Below, piece by piece: positions 23,601-35,509 of a DNA stretch of 64,000 nt (position 1 is its first letter; each line of letters starts with the position of its first letter). The stretch is taken from the NCBI GenBank assembly GCA_029204225.1, contig CM055102.1, positions 47,340,870-47,404,869 on the forward strand. Direction: 5' to 3'. The position numbers were made by a program, and so were the translations under genes. Source of the DNA: Diphasiastrum complanatum (lineage: Eukaryota; Streptophyta; Lycopodiopsida; Lycopodiales; Lycopodiaceae). The notes beneath the pieces were generated by a model. The model had not been told where the DNA came from, did not search any database, and saw only the letters and a list, made by a program, of their open reading frames with translations.

Positions 23601-26600
23601 AAAAATTTTTTCTAGTACTAACAGGTTAAATAAGATCCACGTAATCACTAACTTCTTTTTCATCCCAATCATACCAAAATTTACGGTCATTCTCATGGTC
23701 ATATATGATATCTCATATGAATTAAATTAAATGAATTCCCATTAACAAATTTATTATGGAATTACTCCATAACTGGTATTATGCAGATCTTCAAAGATTC
23801 CAAAGAAATTCAGATTACATAACACAACTCATTTACTGACTCAGATGTCCATTTCCCTTCCTCCCTTGGATGTTTCGGTCCCCCAAAAAACTTCATCAGC
23901 TAAGGTACTAGACATATAGTAAATGATGTGTCATTTTTTCCCTTTCATTTTATTGGCTTTAGTATTACTGCGTTAAAATAGTAAAATGCAACTTATGAAT
24001 ATATGTAAATGGAAAATCCACAAAATTTGGAGGCTGGTACTTCTTTTTCTGTATTCAACAACAATCTATGGGTCAAATAAAGAATTACCTCCATTCATTT
24101 CCATTACATACTTTATTAGTTCAGCTTAGTACCACTTTTAACAAGTATCTTACTAAAAGCTTTTGCTTGTCAATGATGGAAATCATTTATACAATTACCA
24201 ATAACCAGAATCGAATTCGAGACACCCCCAGTTCAATTGTTCCTAGCACACGTGCAATTATCAGCTTTGAAAAGTAATGTCTAGAACATACAACCCACAG
24301 TTCTCAGAACCGTGGGTCCTGAGAACCGTGGGGTAAACCGTACCACGGTTCATGAACCGTGGTACGGTTCCTCTAATTAATTAATTAATTAATTTCCATT
24401 TTCCCCCCAAAACCCCTCCCAAGGCATTTTTGGTCCTCATTTCACAGATTTCACAAATGGTCCTCAGATTTCACAGATTTTTGGCATTACACAGATTTCA
24501 CAGATTTTTTTGGCCTTTTTTTGCATATTTTTGGGCTATTCTTGAGGGTGGGAAAGGTGGAATTTTTCACAATCACAACCATTATATTCTGCCTAATAAT
24601 AGAGAATTTCAATTGCAACTCCATTCTATGTTCATAAACTGCAGGTTTCATGGGAGGATTAGTGTAAAATAACACATAAGTCCTCAACATGCAGCTTGTT
24701 AGATTCAAAATTTTCTTAGCTATAAACTGTTTATGCACCAAGATAAATCAATTCAAAATCAATCTATCAATAAACATAGCTAAACCTACTTCAATCCAAC
24801 ACCTTGAACATTATGGACTTTTGCATGTCATCGAAACTCCATTAATAAGCAAAATCAAGCAACAAGCCACTTGATTTACTGATGCAAATCATTCCACATC
24901 CGATAGGAATTCTCAAAAGAACCAGGAAATTGGAAATGAATCAAACACTATTGGAAGCAATATTAAAAGCTAGTGGACAAGCACTCTACCACCACTTTTG
25001 CCAAACACGCTTCACTCATGAATTAGTGAATCCAAAACCGAACTTCCCTTGAGAAATCAATCCGAGATGCAAATCCAATTGCTTTCACTTTCCAACCCGA
25101 TGTAGAGCTTGCCTCCATCCCATCCAAGACCACATCTTAGCTGTGCTCTGATACCAATGTGACCACTAGGAAAAATCCCTAAGATGAGGATAGGAAAACA
25201 CAACAGGAGACATGTAGGAGCGAAACCACCCATCCAAACCTAGATAGATCCTGGATCTAGCCCCTGAGCCATGCCATGTGAATGCTTGAGGAGAAGAGAG
25301 CATCTGGTAACCTGAACCAAAAGTTGTCGACGGGAGAATCCCTACCCCAATATATAGAGGGTATAGTCCTGTGCATGAAATCCAACTATAAATAGGTCAC
25401 AGTCCCCATGCAATCCTCAAGCATATATTAGTCACGCGTACATGCACTTCCCCATAACTCTCAATGAGAGTGTCTAGGTCCTCTCAAGGTCATTACTCAC
25501 AAATTGGCTTGACATAGAATTAAATCGAGGCGTAACCAATAATCCCGAATACCTCAGGGCCGGTCTACCATATTAGGACTATTCCATGTCCTTAGCTGAA
25601 TATGGCCGTAACAATTAGGGGTGTGTTCATATACACCCAACAAGGCGAGATAGTGTAAATGGCATGCGTAGCCAGTGGGCCCAGTTTTGGTCCAAAGGTT
25701 AGCATTAGGGCCTAACTTCAGCATAGGGCCTAACAATGGATAAGGTCCTAACTTAGGTATTGACATGCATTATCTAGTTAGGTGTCCTGTGGCACTCGTA
25801 GTGGTGTCAGTACACATGTCACCGTGCATGCCATCAATCTTACATTGGGCTGGGAGGGGCAGGGTGGAATAGACTATGCTAGTCCTACTATGGTTTCTAG
25901 GCATCTAACAACTCCTCTGTCCGAAGTACCAGTAATGACGTGCACTTGGCCACACACACGCTGATAGTGCTCATCTCGCTGCTAAGCTTGTCTAATCTCA
26001 TCAATGAGCTCGTTACTACTATGAAAGACATTTGATACATTATACGAGATTATGCATTTGCGACCACATCCGTTTTGCTCTTTTTGTACCAAATCTCCAA
26101 ATGAAACTCCTACATGAGCTCGGCCCACCTAGCTCGGTGGCCTCTCAAGCTGATTATGGAAATACCTAAGAGTACGATGGTCAATATACACATAAAATTC
26201 GGCACCATATATATAGTGTAGCCACACCTTGAGTGAATGTATAATTGCATACATTTCCTTCATGTGTCGTGTACCTCTACTGTATCACTTTACTCTCAAA
26301 AGCTAATGGCCTCCCTCCTTGGCTGAAAACTGCCCCTGTTTCGATGTCACTTGTATCAGTCTCTAAACGAAATGGCTTTTGGAAATTGGCAATCTTAAGC
26401 ACAGGTGTCAGGTGCAGTGGCCACTGCCTCCTTTAGTGCCTGAAAACTGTCCTCGGTCTCCATAACCCAGGACCTCAATAACAAAAACGTTATTGCCGCG
26501 TAACTGGTCCGTCAACGAAGCAACCACTAGACTATAGATTTTGACAAATCTACAATAAAATATACAAAAACCCAAGAAAAAGTGTAACTAACGAATATTA

Positions 26601-29600
26601 GTTGGCCAAGGCCAACTCAATATTACAACCACCTTAGCTAGATCTACAGCCATTCCCTCTGCCGTCACGGTGTGACCGATGCAAACCACATGCATCATAC
26701 ACAACTCGGTTTTCTTATCATTGTAGACTAGGATGTTATTGATAAAACTAACAACAAACCTACCGATAAAATATTCAAGTATGTCATTCATGAACATCAT
26801 GAATGTTGTTGGAGCCTTAGTCATATCAAAAGGCATGATGAAGAACTCATAATGTTCAAAGAGCATATGAAACGCCGTGTTCGGTAGATCAGGCTGCCTA
26901 ATATGGATCTGATGGTAGCCACTCTTAAGATCTATCTTGTTGAACACCTTTTCACCGTGCAATACGTCCCACAAATCATATGTTTGTGGCATAGGATACT
27001 ACTCAAGCCACGGTAATCTACACACATCCTAAAAGATCCATCTTTCTTCTTCACCAATAAAATTGGCAAAGCGAGGGGTGACTAATTAGGTTTAAAATAG
27101 CCTAATCTAAGATACTCATTAGTTTCTTCCTCAACTCTTCCTCCTCCTTAACGTGCATCCTATAGGGAGGTTGACAAACAGGTCCTGCCCCTGGAACCAA
27201 CTCAATCCTGTGTTCCACATCTCTACTAGGGAGTAACCTAGCTAGGTTTTCTTGAACAAGAATTGATTTAAACATCTACCTAATAGACTCATCTAGAGTT
27301 TTAAGCTCGATCAGATCCAAAGTGAATGTGGATGCTATCTCTGAAGATTGCAATGCAGAATTATTCTCTTGTCTATCAAACTTATCTGATGTAGATTGCA
27401 ACATAGTACTATGCACTTGCCTATCTACCTTTGAAGAACTTACATGTGATTCATCCACTAAGTCATGACACCCAAAAAACACAAATACGAATTTTGAAAA
27501 CTTTGTTTCTATCTGTAAAGGTGAAATGAAAGGGCCATCAAGTAACTTCCTTTTGCCTATCAGACTATGGACAAACCCCCATACTTGAACTTATATACAT
27601 GAATTACAAAATCTATAGTTGCCTGCCTAGCCGCATGCCAGCACTTTACCAAGCACTACATCAAAACGTGCCAGCCTAGTAATCTCACAATCTAAAGATT
27701 ATGTATACGTATTTTGTATAGTAACTAGGAGCTACACGACCATGCAATCCCATATTTATGTACCCTTCCCATTCGGCATTTCGACTGTATACCCATAAGC
27801 TAAAGGTACTGTGGGAAGTTGAGCTTCTTCACCAACACGGAATTTATGACATTATGCGACGAACCAATGTCAAAGAGGATCACCACCTTGTGACCTGCCA
27901 GCCGTCCTCGCATCTTCATTAGTTCTCTATCATCAAAATGATAACCTGTATGAGCCTTAACAAAAAGATAACAAACAGGAGCTACAAAACTAATTTTCTC
28001 AACTGAAATTAACATAGGAGAAACCTTCTTCTCGTTGCAAAGAGCGTCAAGCTCATCAAAGGCAATCCTGCGTATTGTGTCGTCCTCGTATGGTTGCATA
28101 ACATTTAGCTTTCACTTCTTCTGTCATCGACACTCTTTGTAGAGGTGCCTATCCAAATAATAGCAGCACAACCCCTCACAGCTTTAGCTTTTTCTTTCTC
28201 TTGCGGTGTCAACGTGACTGGTCAAATGCCTACCTATCTTCATATCATCATGTATAGTCAAGTATATTCATCTTAGCTCACTACAATTAGATGCACATGT
28301 ATTTTTCTTCATTACTGTTTTGGAGTCATTTTTATGTGCTCCCATGGGTACCGAACACTTGGACATGTACTTGGAAAAGACATTAATGAACTCTCTCTCC
28401 CTCCCCCCCCATATACCTATGTGGGATTCCCAATCCTTGGCATTGTGTCTTTGTAGGAGGGCCTGCAAACCAGCTAATTGTTGCTTGCATCGAGGGCTTT
28501 GTTTGAAATTAATCTACAATTTACATTTCAGGGTACTTATTTATTTTATGGATGAGTTAACATGGATGTGCTCTTAACTCAGACATAAGCTGTGCAGTGT
28601 GTTTCAAAACATACCTCTTGAATGAAGCTTTAATGAACCAGCTGATTAGCCAAAGACACAAAATACTGATCTTGGAACTCCTAAGAGGAGCAATTTTAGT
28701 GGTGCAAATAAACTGTACATGAGGTCTTCACTCATGGAGAATTGTTGAAATGATGATAAGCACAAGGACTTCTACCATATTCGAGAAGCTTTGATGTGAC
28801 AAAAATAGCAATTACTCTATTTAGCAATTTTGAGACAACTACCATATCAAGAAAGCTTGATCTATGAGAACAGGAATTACCACATCATAAATGTCATCAT
28901 TCTTCTCAAAGTCACCAGTACTTCTAGGTAAGATGTGAATGTGCACGTGAGGTACTGTCTGACCTGCTGCAGGCCCATCCTACACAAGCAGATCATGGCG
29001 TTTATTAATAATAAAAACTTATATCTGATCATGAAAAATATCAATAATGAGGAATTCAATTACCTGGATGGCAAAAGTCAATGATGAAGCTTTAAAGTAA
29101 GCCTCAAGCTTTTCACCAATTCGATTTGCAGTAAGCCACATGTCGCAAACCTCTTCTGGGACCAAATCTGAGAATCTTGGTACCGCTCTTTTCGGGCTTA
29201 CAAGTACATGTATGCAGAGTCAAAGAAGTAACAGAGAAACCGATCTATTTGCTGAGAACATTTTGTTTTTCACTTATCGTGTTTGCTACTAAACAAGATT
29301 AACCAAGGATAGCCTAAAAAACTGACAAGGATCCCAATCTTAAGGAAATTCCAAATGTCCAAATAGTCAACAAATGCAAATCTTTCAGCTTCGACTGTGA
29401 GGACATCATTAGCTTAGTACGGAAATAGGAAGCCCGAGGCCCCTTATGACATAAGTTTTATATGCCTCCACAGTTTCCAAAGAACAAAACTTATTAACCT
29501 ACGCGGAGGTAACAAATGGAAAAATGATCCACAATCCCCTAATGCCAGGCAGTACACCACATGAAACCATGGCTAATTCGTGGTTCCCAATGCAGGACTA

Positions 29601-32600
29601 CAATTCTCAGCATCTTCTATATACATGGTAGATTCATGACATTTTACATGGGTATGTAGCCTTATAATCTCAGAATGGTGTACCTTGACTCTCTTTCCTA
29701 GTTAAGAAATTTGAATAAAGCCCAACCCACTGCGCATATATCTTAGGGAGCTTGCATCAGCCAAATCTTGTAATATATGTTTGTATATGTTATTTTGGTT
29801 TTGGATATGCTTGTGGTTGAATTTTCTTTGTTAGAAAAGCACATTAGTAATACTAAATTTGATTGTTCTAGTAGAAAGAGACAGAATCTTGAATTCTGGA
29901 AGCAGGTATACTAAAAGAATATTCAAGCTTTTATTGGCTATTCTGGATCAGGGGTCACATCAACGTCTAGATAAGACAAATTTAGAATCTTTACCCACTA
30001 AGAAGAGGATCTAGCTGCATTATCGCTCAAATTCAAAAAGGATATGGCCTGCATAAAACACAAACATGGACTTACTGAGTGAGATTCCATCTTAAAACCT
30101 AGATATACCTGCTGAGCCATCATAAGAGGAAGTTAAAAAATCAAAGGAGTCAAGCAAAGATCGTGATCAACCTAGACATATAAGCTATAAAATTAACTGT
30201 ACAGGGTTACTAAACCACATTAAGAGCAGATCAATTTTTCTAAAATCAAGTACTTAAATAGCCCTCTTATCTAGCTCTCTATCCTTTCTTTAGATATTTA
30301 AGCTGTTAAGAATATCTGAATTATTCAGCTGAAGAAAGCCAGCATCAATCAGACTGCTGATCCTAATTTATGAAGCTAAGACCACTTGTGCCAGGAAATC
30401 TTCGAACCTACAAAATTAATTTTGTATTCCAAAATGAACATGCTAAAAGACAATATTTGCAAGTGTGGATGTGGGCAAGAAACCATCACCTTCAACTAGA
30501 CAGCCATCAGAGACTTAACAGATCTTGAAAACAGAATAGAGAGCCTTTAATATTGTTTCTTTTACTTACAAGAAAAGGATCCTATCTAGTAATAGTACTT
30601 TCAGCAGCCTCATTCATAGGAATCTCATAGATAAGAGGTCCAAAACTTGTGGATTCTTCATCTAGTGGTACATGGATGCCTACCCAAAAGTAATGTGAAA
30701 TATCTCCAAGTAATATGACTAGCCTGTGCTCAACTTCCTCTTAAGTCAACAACCTATCTTTAGCCATTGTTAGACAAATATTTAACTACCAACTTTCTTC
30801 TAGCATTGATCAGCTTAAATGGGAAAATATGTATGTAGCTACCATAGCACATCAGCAACAAGTATAGTCTAGCGTTTATTTTCTAGCCTAGTTTCAGACA
30901 TTCTATCGGCATTCCAAACATTTATGAGTATCATGTTCCATATGTTGCAAATAATTTACAAAAACATCAACTATAATACTTGACGAGGGAGAACTGGTGA
31001 GACAGTGATGTTGACAAGGGCAACCCAGACCGGACTTGATTTAACACATTACATCAGGCACTTGGGCCTATTTGTCATATGACCCAAGGACTTATCTATT
31101 AAGATTGATTTCTGAGATGACAATGGTTCTAGTACTTGGAGAGTTGTACTGCACAACAAACCACCAAATTTCTATGCATGCAATGATAAAGAGCCCATGG
31201 AGGTTTAAAGAACTTGATGTCAAGGACATATGCCCGTCAACTCTATATCATCGACACTCACTCACCTGTTGTTGCAACCCCAAACTCCTAGCTTCTTGTT
31301 TTTCACTTCATTTTGCTATTGATGACCTTCAAATTGAGCTTCTTATACAAGCTTCTAAGGTTATCTTGCCTACTCTTATTGACCTTATTAACTCAGCTAT
31401 ATGCCATGGGTCCCCTTCATATTGCTATACTTTGTCTTATGTACCCAATTCGGTATGTAACTGCTTACCTAAGGCCAAATACTCCTCTAGAACTATTGAT
31501 AGTTTTGGTTGACACATGTCAGTACACGTAGTTGTCACGTGTCACAAGTCGTGGACAGTACTTGAAGTGGGACCCACTATACTATATACAAGGGTAGATC
31601 TCCAATGGTATTCACTTTATCTCAGGTCCAAAACATTACTCTAGCCTCATGACAAAGCATGTGAAAGTCGAGAGTGGGTATCGATGATATGGGACATCGG
31701 TATTGTCGGAAGTTTGATCGTGCTTGACGGTTGTCAATAGCTCCAATGCACAAGTGTGAGATTGGTTGGACTCTACGGATGAGTGGATAGTCAGCATTCA
31801 TATGATGATGGTGCACAGGTTTACCTTACGAAGATCGACTGAACAAAATTCTTCCAAATGGTTTCAGACCCACTGTTCTTCATGGATTAAGATGCACTTG
31901 TTCTATCTTTAGAGTTTTTATGGTTTTTCTCATATGTTGTTGGTTTAATGAGTACTTTCGAACTTCATTTTTATGAGTTTGAATTTTGTTATCATTTCAA
32001 TCTACCAAAAAGCTTGTTTGGAGGCTAGAAAACCAGCTTTTAAAATTTACAGTAACCATATGCTTCAAAGTCGTAATAGCATTCAGATGTCAATTGCAAG
32101 ATAACCAATTTTTGTTGTCCTTTTCCTTAAAAATTGGTTTCATGCGATCTTCAGTCAATTTTACCATTGTGGAGTCTCTAGAGGTGGTCTGGTGGCAAAC
32201 TTGAGGTAGGTTGGAGGAACTTCTTTCCTTTCCATGTTGCAGCAAGGTTGTCAGTCCTCTGCTGCGAGCAGCTAGAAGTAGAAATGCATCCTTCTTTCGA
32301 ATCTATTAGAAGCAAGTTGTACCTTTTGCTGATGGCTGGTTGTGCCTTCTAATTCGGCAATGATCCTAGGGACAGGTTAGTCGAACCATCTTTGATGGTA
32401 AAAAACAGCATTTTGTGCCTTCCCCCTACCTCCTTACCCCAGCCATGGGTGCTATAAGTGAAAGAGAGATGAGGACCGCATTTATGACACCCAACACCTT
32501 TTTCCTTGTTTTAAAGCCATTGGGGGCTGTGTACCTCCATGTGTTAATAGCAAGGGGAGGTTGTAACCACCGGTTCCTAATTGTAGGGTGGACACAGCCT

Positions 32601-34179
32601 TATGGGTTGTCATGGCCCTAATTGGATTTGGACCATTAGGGTGTACCTTGGGCATTGGGGACAGACCTAACTTGGATAATAGCTGAATAGGGCTGTGTGG
32701 ACTGATGACCACTCTATCCCATAATAGCTAGGACTCATGCAAAAGTATAGTGAATGCATACTCACACTCATGAAAAAGTATAGTGAATGCACACTCACTA
32801 GTACAGCATAGGGGTATTCCTACATGCAATGGACATGCATGGGAGGTTGGAATGATCTGATAGATGGCTTCCATGTGGATTCTATGCATGGGCAGGTGGG
32901 GTGGGTTCTACACTCTATATATACACCCACCATTGTCTATGTGAATCAGGGAGACTGTTCTACGGCTTCATGCAGTTGGATTGGGAAGAATATCTAGTGA
33001 TCGGATTTGCCTTTCTCCCTATTGCTCGGGGGCTAGATCCATACTGATCTAGGGTTTGGTTGGGAAGGTTTGGTCTACTGCAATCTCTCTCCTGTTTATT
33101 GGTACTCCAGTTTGGTTTTGATCTCCGTGGGCATTTCAATGGTATCAGAGCATGAACCAAATCGTGGAGGTGATAACTACAAGCCAATCGGTGAGAATCC
33201 ATAATTTTGCAGCCGGAATGCTGTGGAATCGATTGTCATCCAAGTAGGTGGCTCGCCTTTGTTTCAGATAAATTGGTTGTTACCGTCGGGATGTGATTGT
33301 CAATTCTAGGCTAGCTTATGGAATATGCTAACATGCAGAAACAATCAAGAAAGTTTCAGTCCTTAAGGAAATTGTGTAAACTGTCATTATAGTTTTACCA
33401 TAGTTTACAACTTTTGGGTGGCAGTTTTTGGCTTGTGGTTTCCATATGGCTGTCTTGTTGTTGAGGTTTGTGAAGTTTTCAGTTTCTTGTTTCTAAAGGA
33501 TTTTCGGTTTCAGAGCCATACTAATGGTTAATGGTGGCATTATCCGTATATTGTGAAATGTTTTTAAAAAGAGTTGTTGTAAAACTTTTAGAGAGGCTGG
33601 AAAAAGTTCCAAAACAGTATTAGTAGTGATATTGAAAGGAAATGTTATGCTTCTGTTGAAAGGTTTACTATGCTCTTTAAATCCTTATGACTGGTGATTT
33701 TGGTAAGAAAGCTTTATGGCATCTGTTGTTTACGTCTTGAAAGAAATTTGAGAAGTAAAACAACAAAGAACTAGAGAGGGTAGAGTGTAGTGTGAAGCAA
33801 CAGAGAGAGCATGGCATAAGCCATGTACCCTAGGTGATTTATTCTTGTTTTGTTTACACTTGGTGAAGCAGAAAAGACCTGTCAAAGCTATAAAATGCAT
33901 GCAAATCTGATTTAGTACAGTACTAAAGCATAGAAGAAGTGGAAAGAAGCTGTCAGATAGCCGTGGAGAGCCGTTGCCCTGCTATCTGCTCCTCTTCTTC
34001 TCTTTATATGCTTTGTTGTGGCTGGAAAGACATGTTTAGTGGATTGCATGCTGGAAACTGCTCTTCCCAAGAAATAGTTGCTGATAGGCCGTGTCTGCCT
34101 GATTGATTATGGCTGCTGAGGCGCTTTTGCCTGGTTGCTGCTGTGGCGTGATCCCGATCCAAGGGCAATTGGGTGCTGA

Positions 34180-34231
<52 letters not shown>

Positions 34232-34348
34232 CCTTACAATTTTCATATAAAGTCCCATTCATCTGCAATTCAAAATTCTTTGCAAAGATAAAAGGAAAAA
34301 ACATCTCCCCCCCTCTCCTCTCATGGAGACCCAAAAAAACATCTCCCC

Positions 34349-34382
<34 letters not shown>

Positions 34383-35509
34383 TCGCCCCTCCCCAGAGTT
34401 AGCGAGGTTGTTTGTAGACGGGCTATTTAAATTGTACGGTCTACCTTCCGGCATAGTCAGCGACCGGGACAGTAAGTTTACTGGAAATTTTTGGAAGGCA
34501 GTATTCCATCATCTCCATACTAAACTTAATATGAGTACCACTGACCATCCACAGACGGACGGTCAAACAGAAAGGGTAAATCAAGTGCTAGAGGATATGC
34601 TTCGTGCATACGTCAGCAAGAGGCAGACTAATTGGGAGGAGTTGGTCAAGAATTTGTTGTAAAATCACCCTTGAGGTCTGCCTAGAAGACTCCCAAAATT
34701 TGAGGATGATCCGTTTCCTCTGTTGCACGTAAGTCTGCTGCGCTTTTGGCCAATGCCCGGTCAGGCTTCCCGTCATGAATTATCTGCGATGAGCATAGAT
34801 TACTCGTGTGATTGCATATCCTTAATGTTAACCTTTTTTTTTGCTCGATGTCTTCGAGAGAGAGAGAGGGGGGGGGGGGAGATGTTTTTTTGGGTCTCCA
34901 TGAGAGGAGAGGGGGGGAGATGTTTTTTCCTTTTATCTTTGCAAAGAATTTTGAATTGCAGATGAATGGGACTTTATATGAAAATTGTAAGGGGTTGGCT
35001 ATTTTTATTATTAAAGCTTTTACTATTTGTAAAAATCTGCTATATTCTTCTAAAGCAGCTGAAGTGATGTTATTAGAATAGTTTTATGACATGCTATTAT
35101 TCATACTTTGTAGACATGTTGGTTGTGTTGGTATTTGGTCCCATGAACCATATTGGTCTCAATGGAAGTTAATAAAGGTGATCTAATTTGATCTAATCTC
35201 TTGTTTGAATGTGTGCTTTCTCACTAAGACTTTGCAGACTTAAAAATATCACAATACTCCAAACATATTCAACATGCCCAGATTCCCTAGGTATCGACAC
35301 AATTACATTATAGCTCCATAGTAGTCCATAGATTATTTGTTATTGCATAATCCAAAAACTTGTTCCAAACTAAAACCTTAACACAAACCTCCACACATTT
35401 GCTTACCAGGAACAACGGGCTTGAGATTCACAAAGGCAAACGAGTGTTTAGTTGCCAGAAAAACTTCACTTGCATGTATCTTGTAGGGTCCAAAGTCATA
35501 GACCTCCAC
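20552..35509 (-). CDS. FHIT: FHIT-type histidine triad nucleotide hydrolase gene (four exons seen)
   Basis: Exons at 35509-35407, 29210-29064, 28979-28881 and 20671-20552 join into about 156 residues that read as one Fragile Histidine Triad protein ending in TAG. Family members hydrolyse diadenosine tri/tetraphosphate (Ap3A/Ap4A) to AMP plus ADP/ATP as a dimer. The histidine triad HVHIHILP lies in exon 3. The protein begins [11 protein letters not shown], matching the usual FHIT N-terminus. No ATG is visible in this exon, which is preceded by a 3' splice site, so a start exon lies further up (beyond 35.5 kb), or the ATG has become GTG. Introns of about 8.2 kb, 84 bp and 6.2 kb; the large ones are filled with transposons. 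One splice acceptor is missing (see exon 29064-29210), so functionality is unproven. Confidence 0.85.
20672..24335. other. FHIT large intron, first part: no gene recognised
   Basis: AT-rich sequence without coding frames of known families. The longest frame, 23304-23702 on the minus strand, has no known motif. Confidence 0.5.
24336..24369. repeat. Perfect 34-bp palindrome
   Basis: Each half is AACCGTACCACGGTTCA followed by its exact complement, centred on CATG. Related ACCGTGG copies lie just left (24308-24332), and a TTAA-rich run (24375-24397) lies right. It can form a cruciform or hairpin. Confidence 0.9.
24370..25144. other. No gene recognised; short CAGATTTCACAG repeats
   Basis: Around 24440-24510 the motif CAGATTTCACAGATTT recurs at least three times. 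The rest, up to the primer-site-like sequence at 25145, is probably the leader side of a minus-strand LTR element whose coding part is gone. Confidence 0.4.
25145..25540 (-). repeat. Minus-strand LTR end with Met-tRNA primer site
   Basis: The minus strand reads ...CACTA-free end GTGGTCACA, then TGGTATCAGAGC at 25156-25145, the usual LTR/primer-site junction. A TATATA motif lies near 25350. The upper boundary is not fixed, and the next feature may be inserted in it. Confidence 0.5.
25545..25915 (+). repeat. Diverged Gypsy LTR relic
   Basis: Stretches such as CCCAACAAGGCGAGATAGTG, ATTGGGCTGGGAGGGGC and CCTACTATGG...TCTAACA align in order with the LTRs at 39901-40268, 52241-52598 and 59256-59614, in the same orientation but much more diverged. 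Probably an old solo or truncated LTR. Confidence 0.6.
26060..28190 (-). pseudogene. Gypsy gag end, protease, reverse transcriptase and RNase H, minus strand
   Basis: From high to low: a damaged zinc knuckle near 28160 ([15 protein letters not shown]), protease at 28099-27800 with [14 protein letters not shown] (the Asp-Ser/Thr-Gly triplet changed to Asp-Ile-Gly), a degraded linker, reverse transcriptase (27080-26588: [24 protein letters not shown]), and RNase H (26470-26060: [33 protein letters not shown]). The catalytic Y/F-x-D-D box is lost: the region reads VSFINNIL, with Asn-Asn for Asp-Asp. Lies in the same orientation as FHIT, inside its 8.2-kb intron. Dead element, domain order intact. 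Confidence 0.85.
28191..28880. other. FHIT intron sequence, no gene recognised
   Basis: Short frames at 28268-28577 on both strands have no known motif. Confidence 0.5.
28881..28979 (-). CDS. FHIT: FHIT catalytic exon (histidine triad)
   Basis: 33 codons between acceptor TGTGTAG and donor [24 protein letters not shown], then [12 protein letters not shown]. The [10 protein letters not shown] segment contains the H-x-H-x-H-x-x catalytic motif and the conserved Gln and Val-Pro before it. All expected residues are present. It is separated from the preceding exon by an 84-bp intron (28980-29063). Confidence 0.92.
29064..29210 (-). CDS. FHIT: FHIT exon with missing 3' splice site
   Basis: 49 codons starting [16 protein letters not shown] and ending ASSLTFAIQ before donor GTAATT. 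The reading phase requires two bases of a Gly codon upstream. The genome reads CTCTGCATA before CAT (29210), with no AG, and an in-frame TGA lies just above. A normal ancestor would have had CAG here, so the acceptor seems mutated. The first AG giving the right phase is CAG at 29170-29168. Using it would drop 14 codons but keep the frame and the catalytic exon. Confidence 0.8.
29213..32484. other. FHIT 6.2-kb intron, unassigned part
   Basis: No coding frame of a known family. 31530-31870 has a base composition unlike its surroundings and may be old LTR sequence, but I cannot place it. Confidence 0.4.
32485..33151 (+). repeat. LTR with Met-tRNA primer site
   Basis: Ends TTTCA at 33138, followed by TGGTATCAGAGC at 33140-33151. 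A clear CTATATATACAC TATA box lies at about 32916. A direct repeat of AAAAGTATAGTGAATGCA is at 32738-32800. The left end near TGACACCCAACACC (32485) is a guess. No gag or pol follows, so it is a solo LTR plus leader or a truncated element. Confidence 0.55.
33152..34182. other. FHIT intron sequence, no gene recognised
   Basis: No coding frame of interest. It may include the leader of the LTR element to its left. Confidence 0.4.
34226..34998. repeat. Inverted repeat enclosing a Gypsy integrase fragment
   Basis: The left arm (34226-34382) begins CCAACCCCTTACAATTTTC and runs through CTCATGGAGACCCAAAAAAA to a C-run and (CT)n. The right arm (34855-34998) is its reverse complement with almost no difference except in homopolymer length. 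About 470 bp lie between. A (CT)n microsatellite (34183-34226) borders the outside of the left arm. Confidence 0.9.
34393..34643 (+). pseudogene. Gypsy integrase core fragment inside the inverted repeat
   Basis: Starts abruptly at [18 protein letters not shown] and includes [14 protein letters not shown] and [14 protein letters not shown], the second and third parts of the DDE core with Asp and Glu intact. It breaks off after TNWEE. Nucleotide sequence is close to 57481-57731 and 38947-39197, so it derives from that family. It retains the catalytic Glu that both larger relatives have lost. Confidence 0.9.
34999..35406. other. FHIT intron sequence, no gene recognised
   Basis: Ordinary AT-rich intron DNA up to the donor GTAAGC next to the exon at 35407. 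Confidence 0.5.
35407..35509 (-). CDS. FHIT: FHIT exon, N-terminal (FGPYKI)
   Basis: 103 nt bounded by acceptor ACACAG before 35509 and donor GTAAGC after 35407. It encodes [18 protein letters not shown] and [11 protein letters not shown], the first beta strands of the HIT fold, plus the first base of a split Gly codon (phase 1). The opening GTG sits where short FHIT proteins have their Met. Confidence 0.85.

Noticed and set aside
23304-23702. 132-codon minus-strand frame next to TGGTATCAGA (23313-23322)
   Set aside because: The primer-site match is partial, no CA terminus precedes it, and the frame has no family motif.
34107-34454. Frame with [14 protein letters not shown] on one strand and again at 34812-35081
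   Set aside because: Both are readings of the two arms of the inverted repeat, not protein genes.
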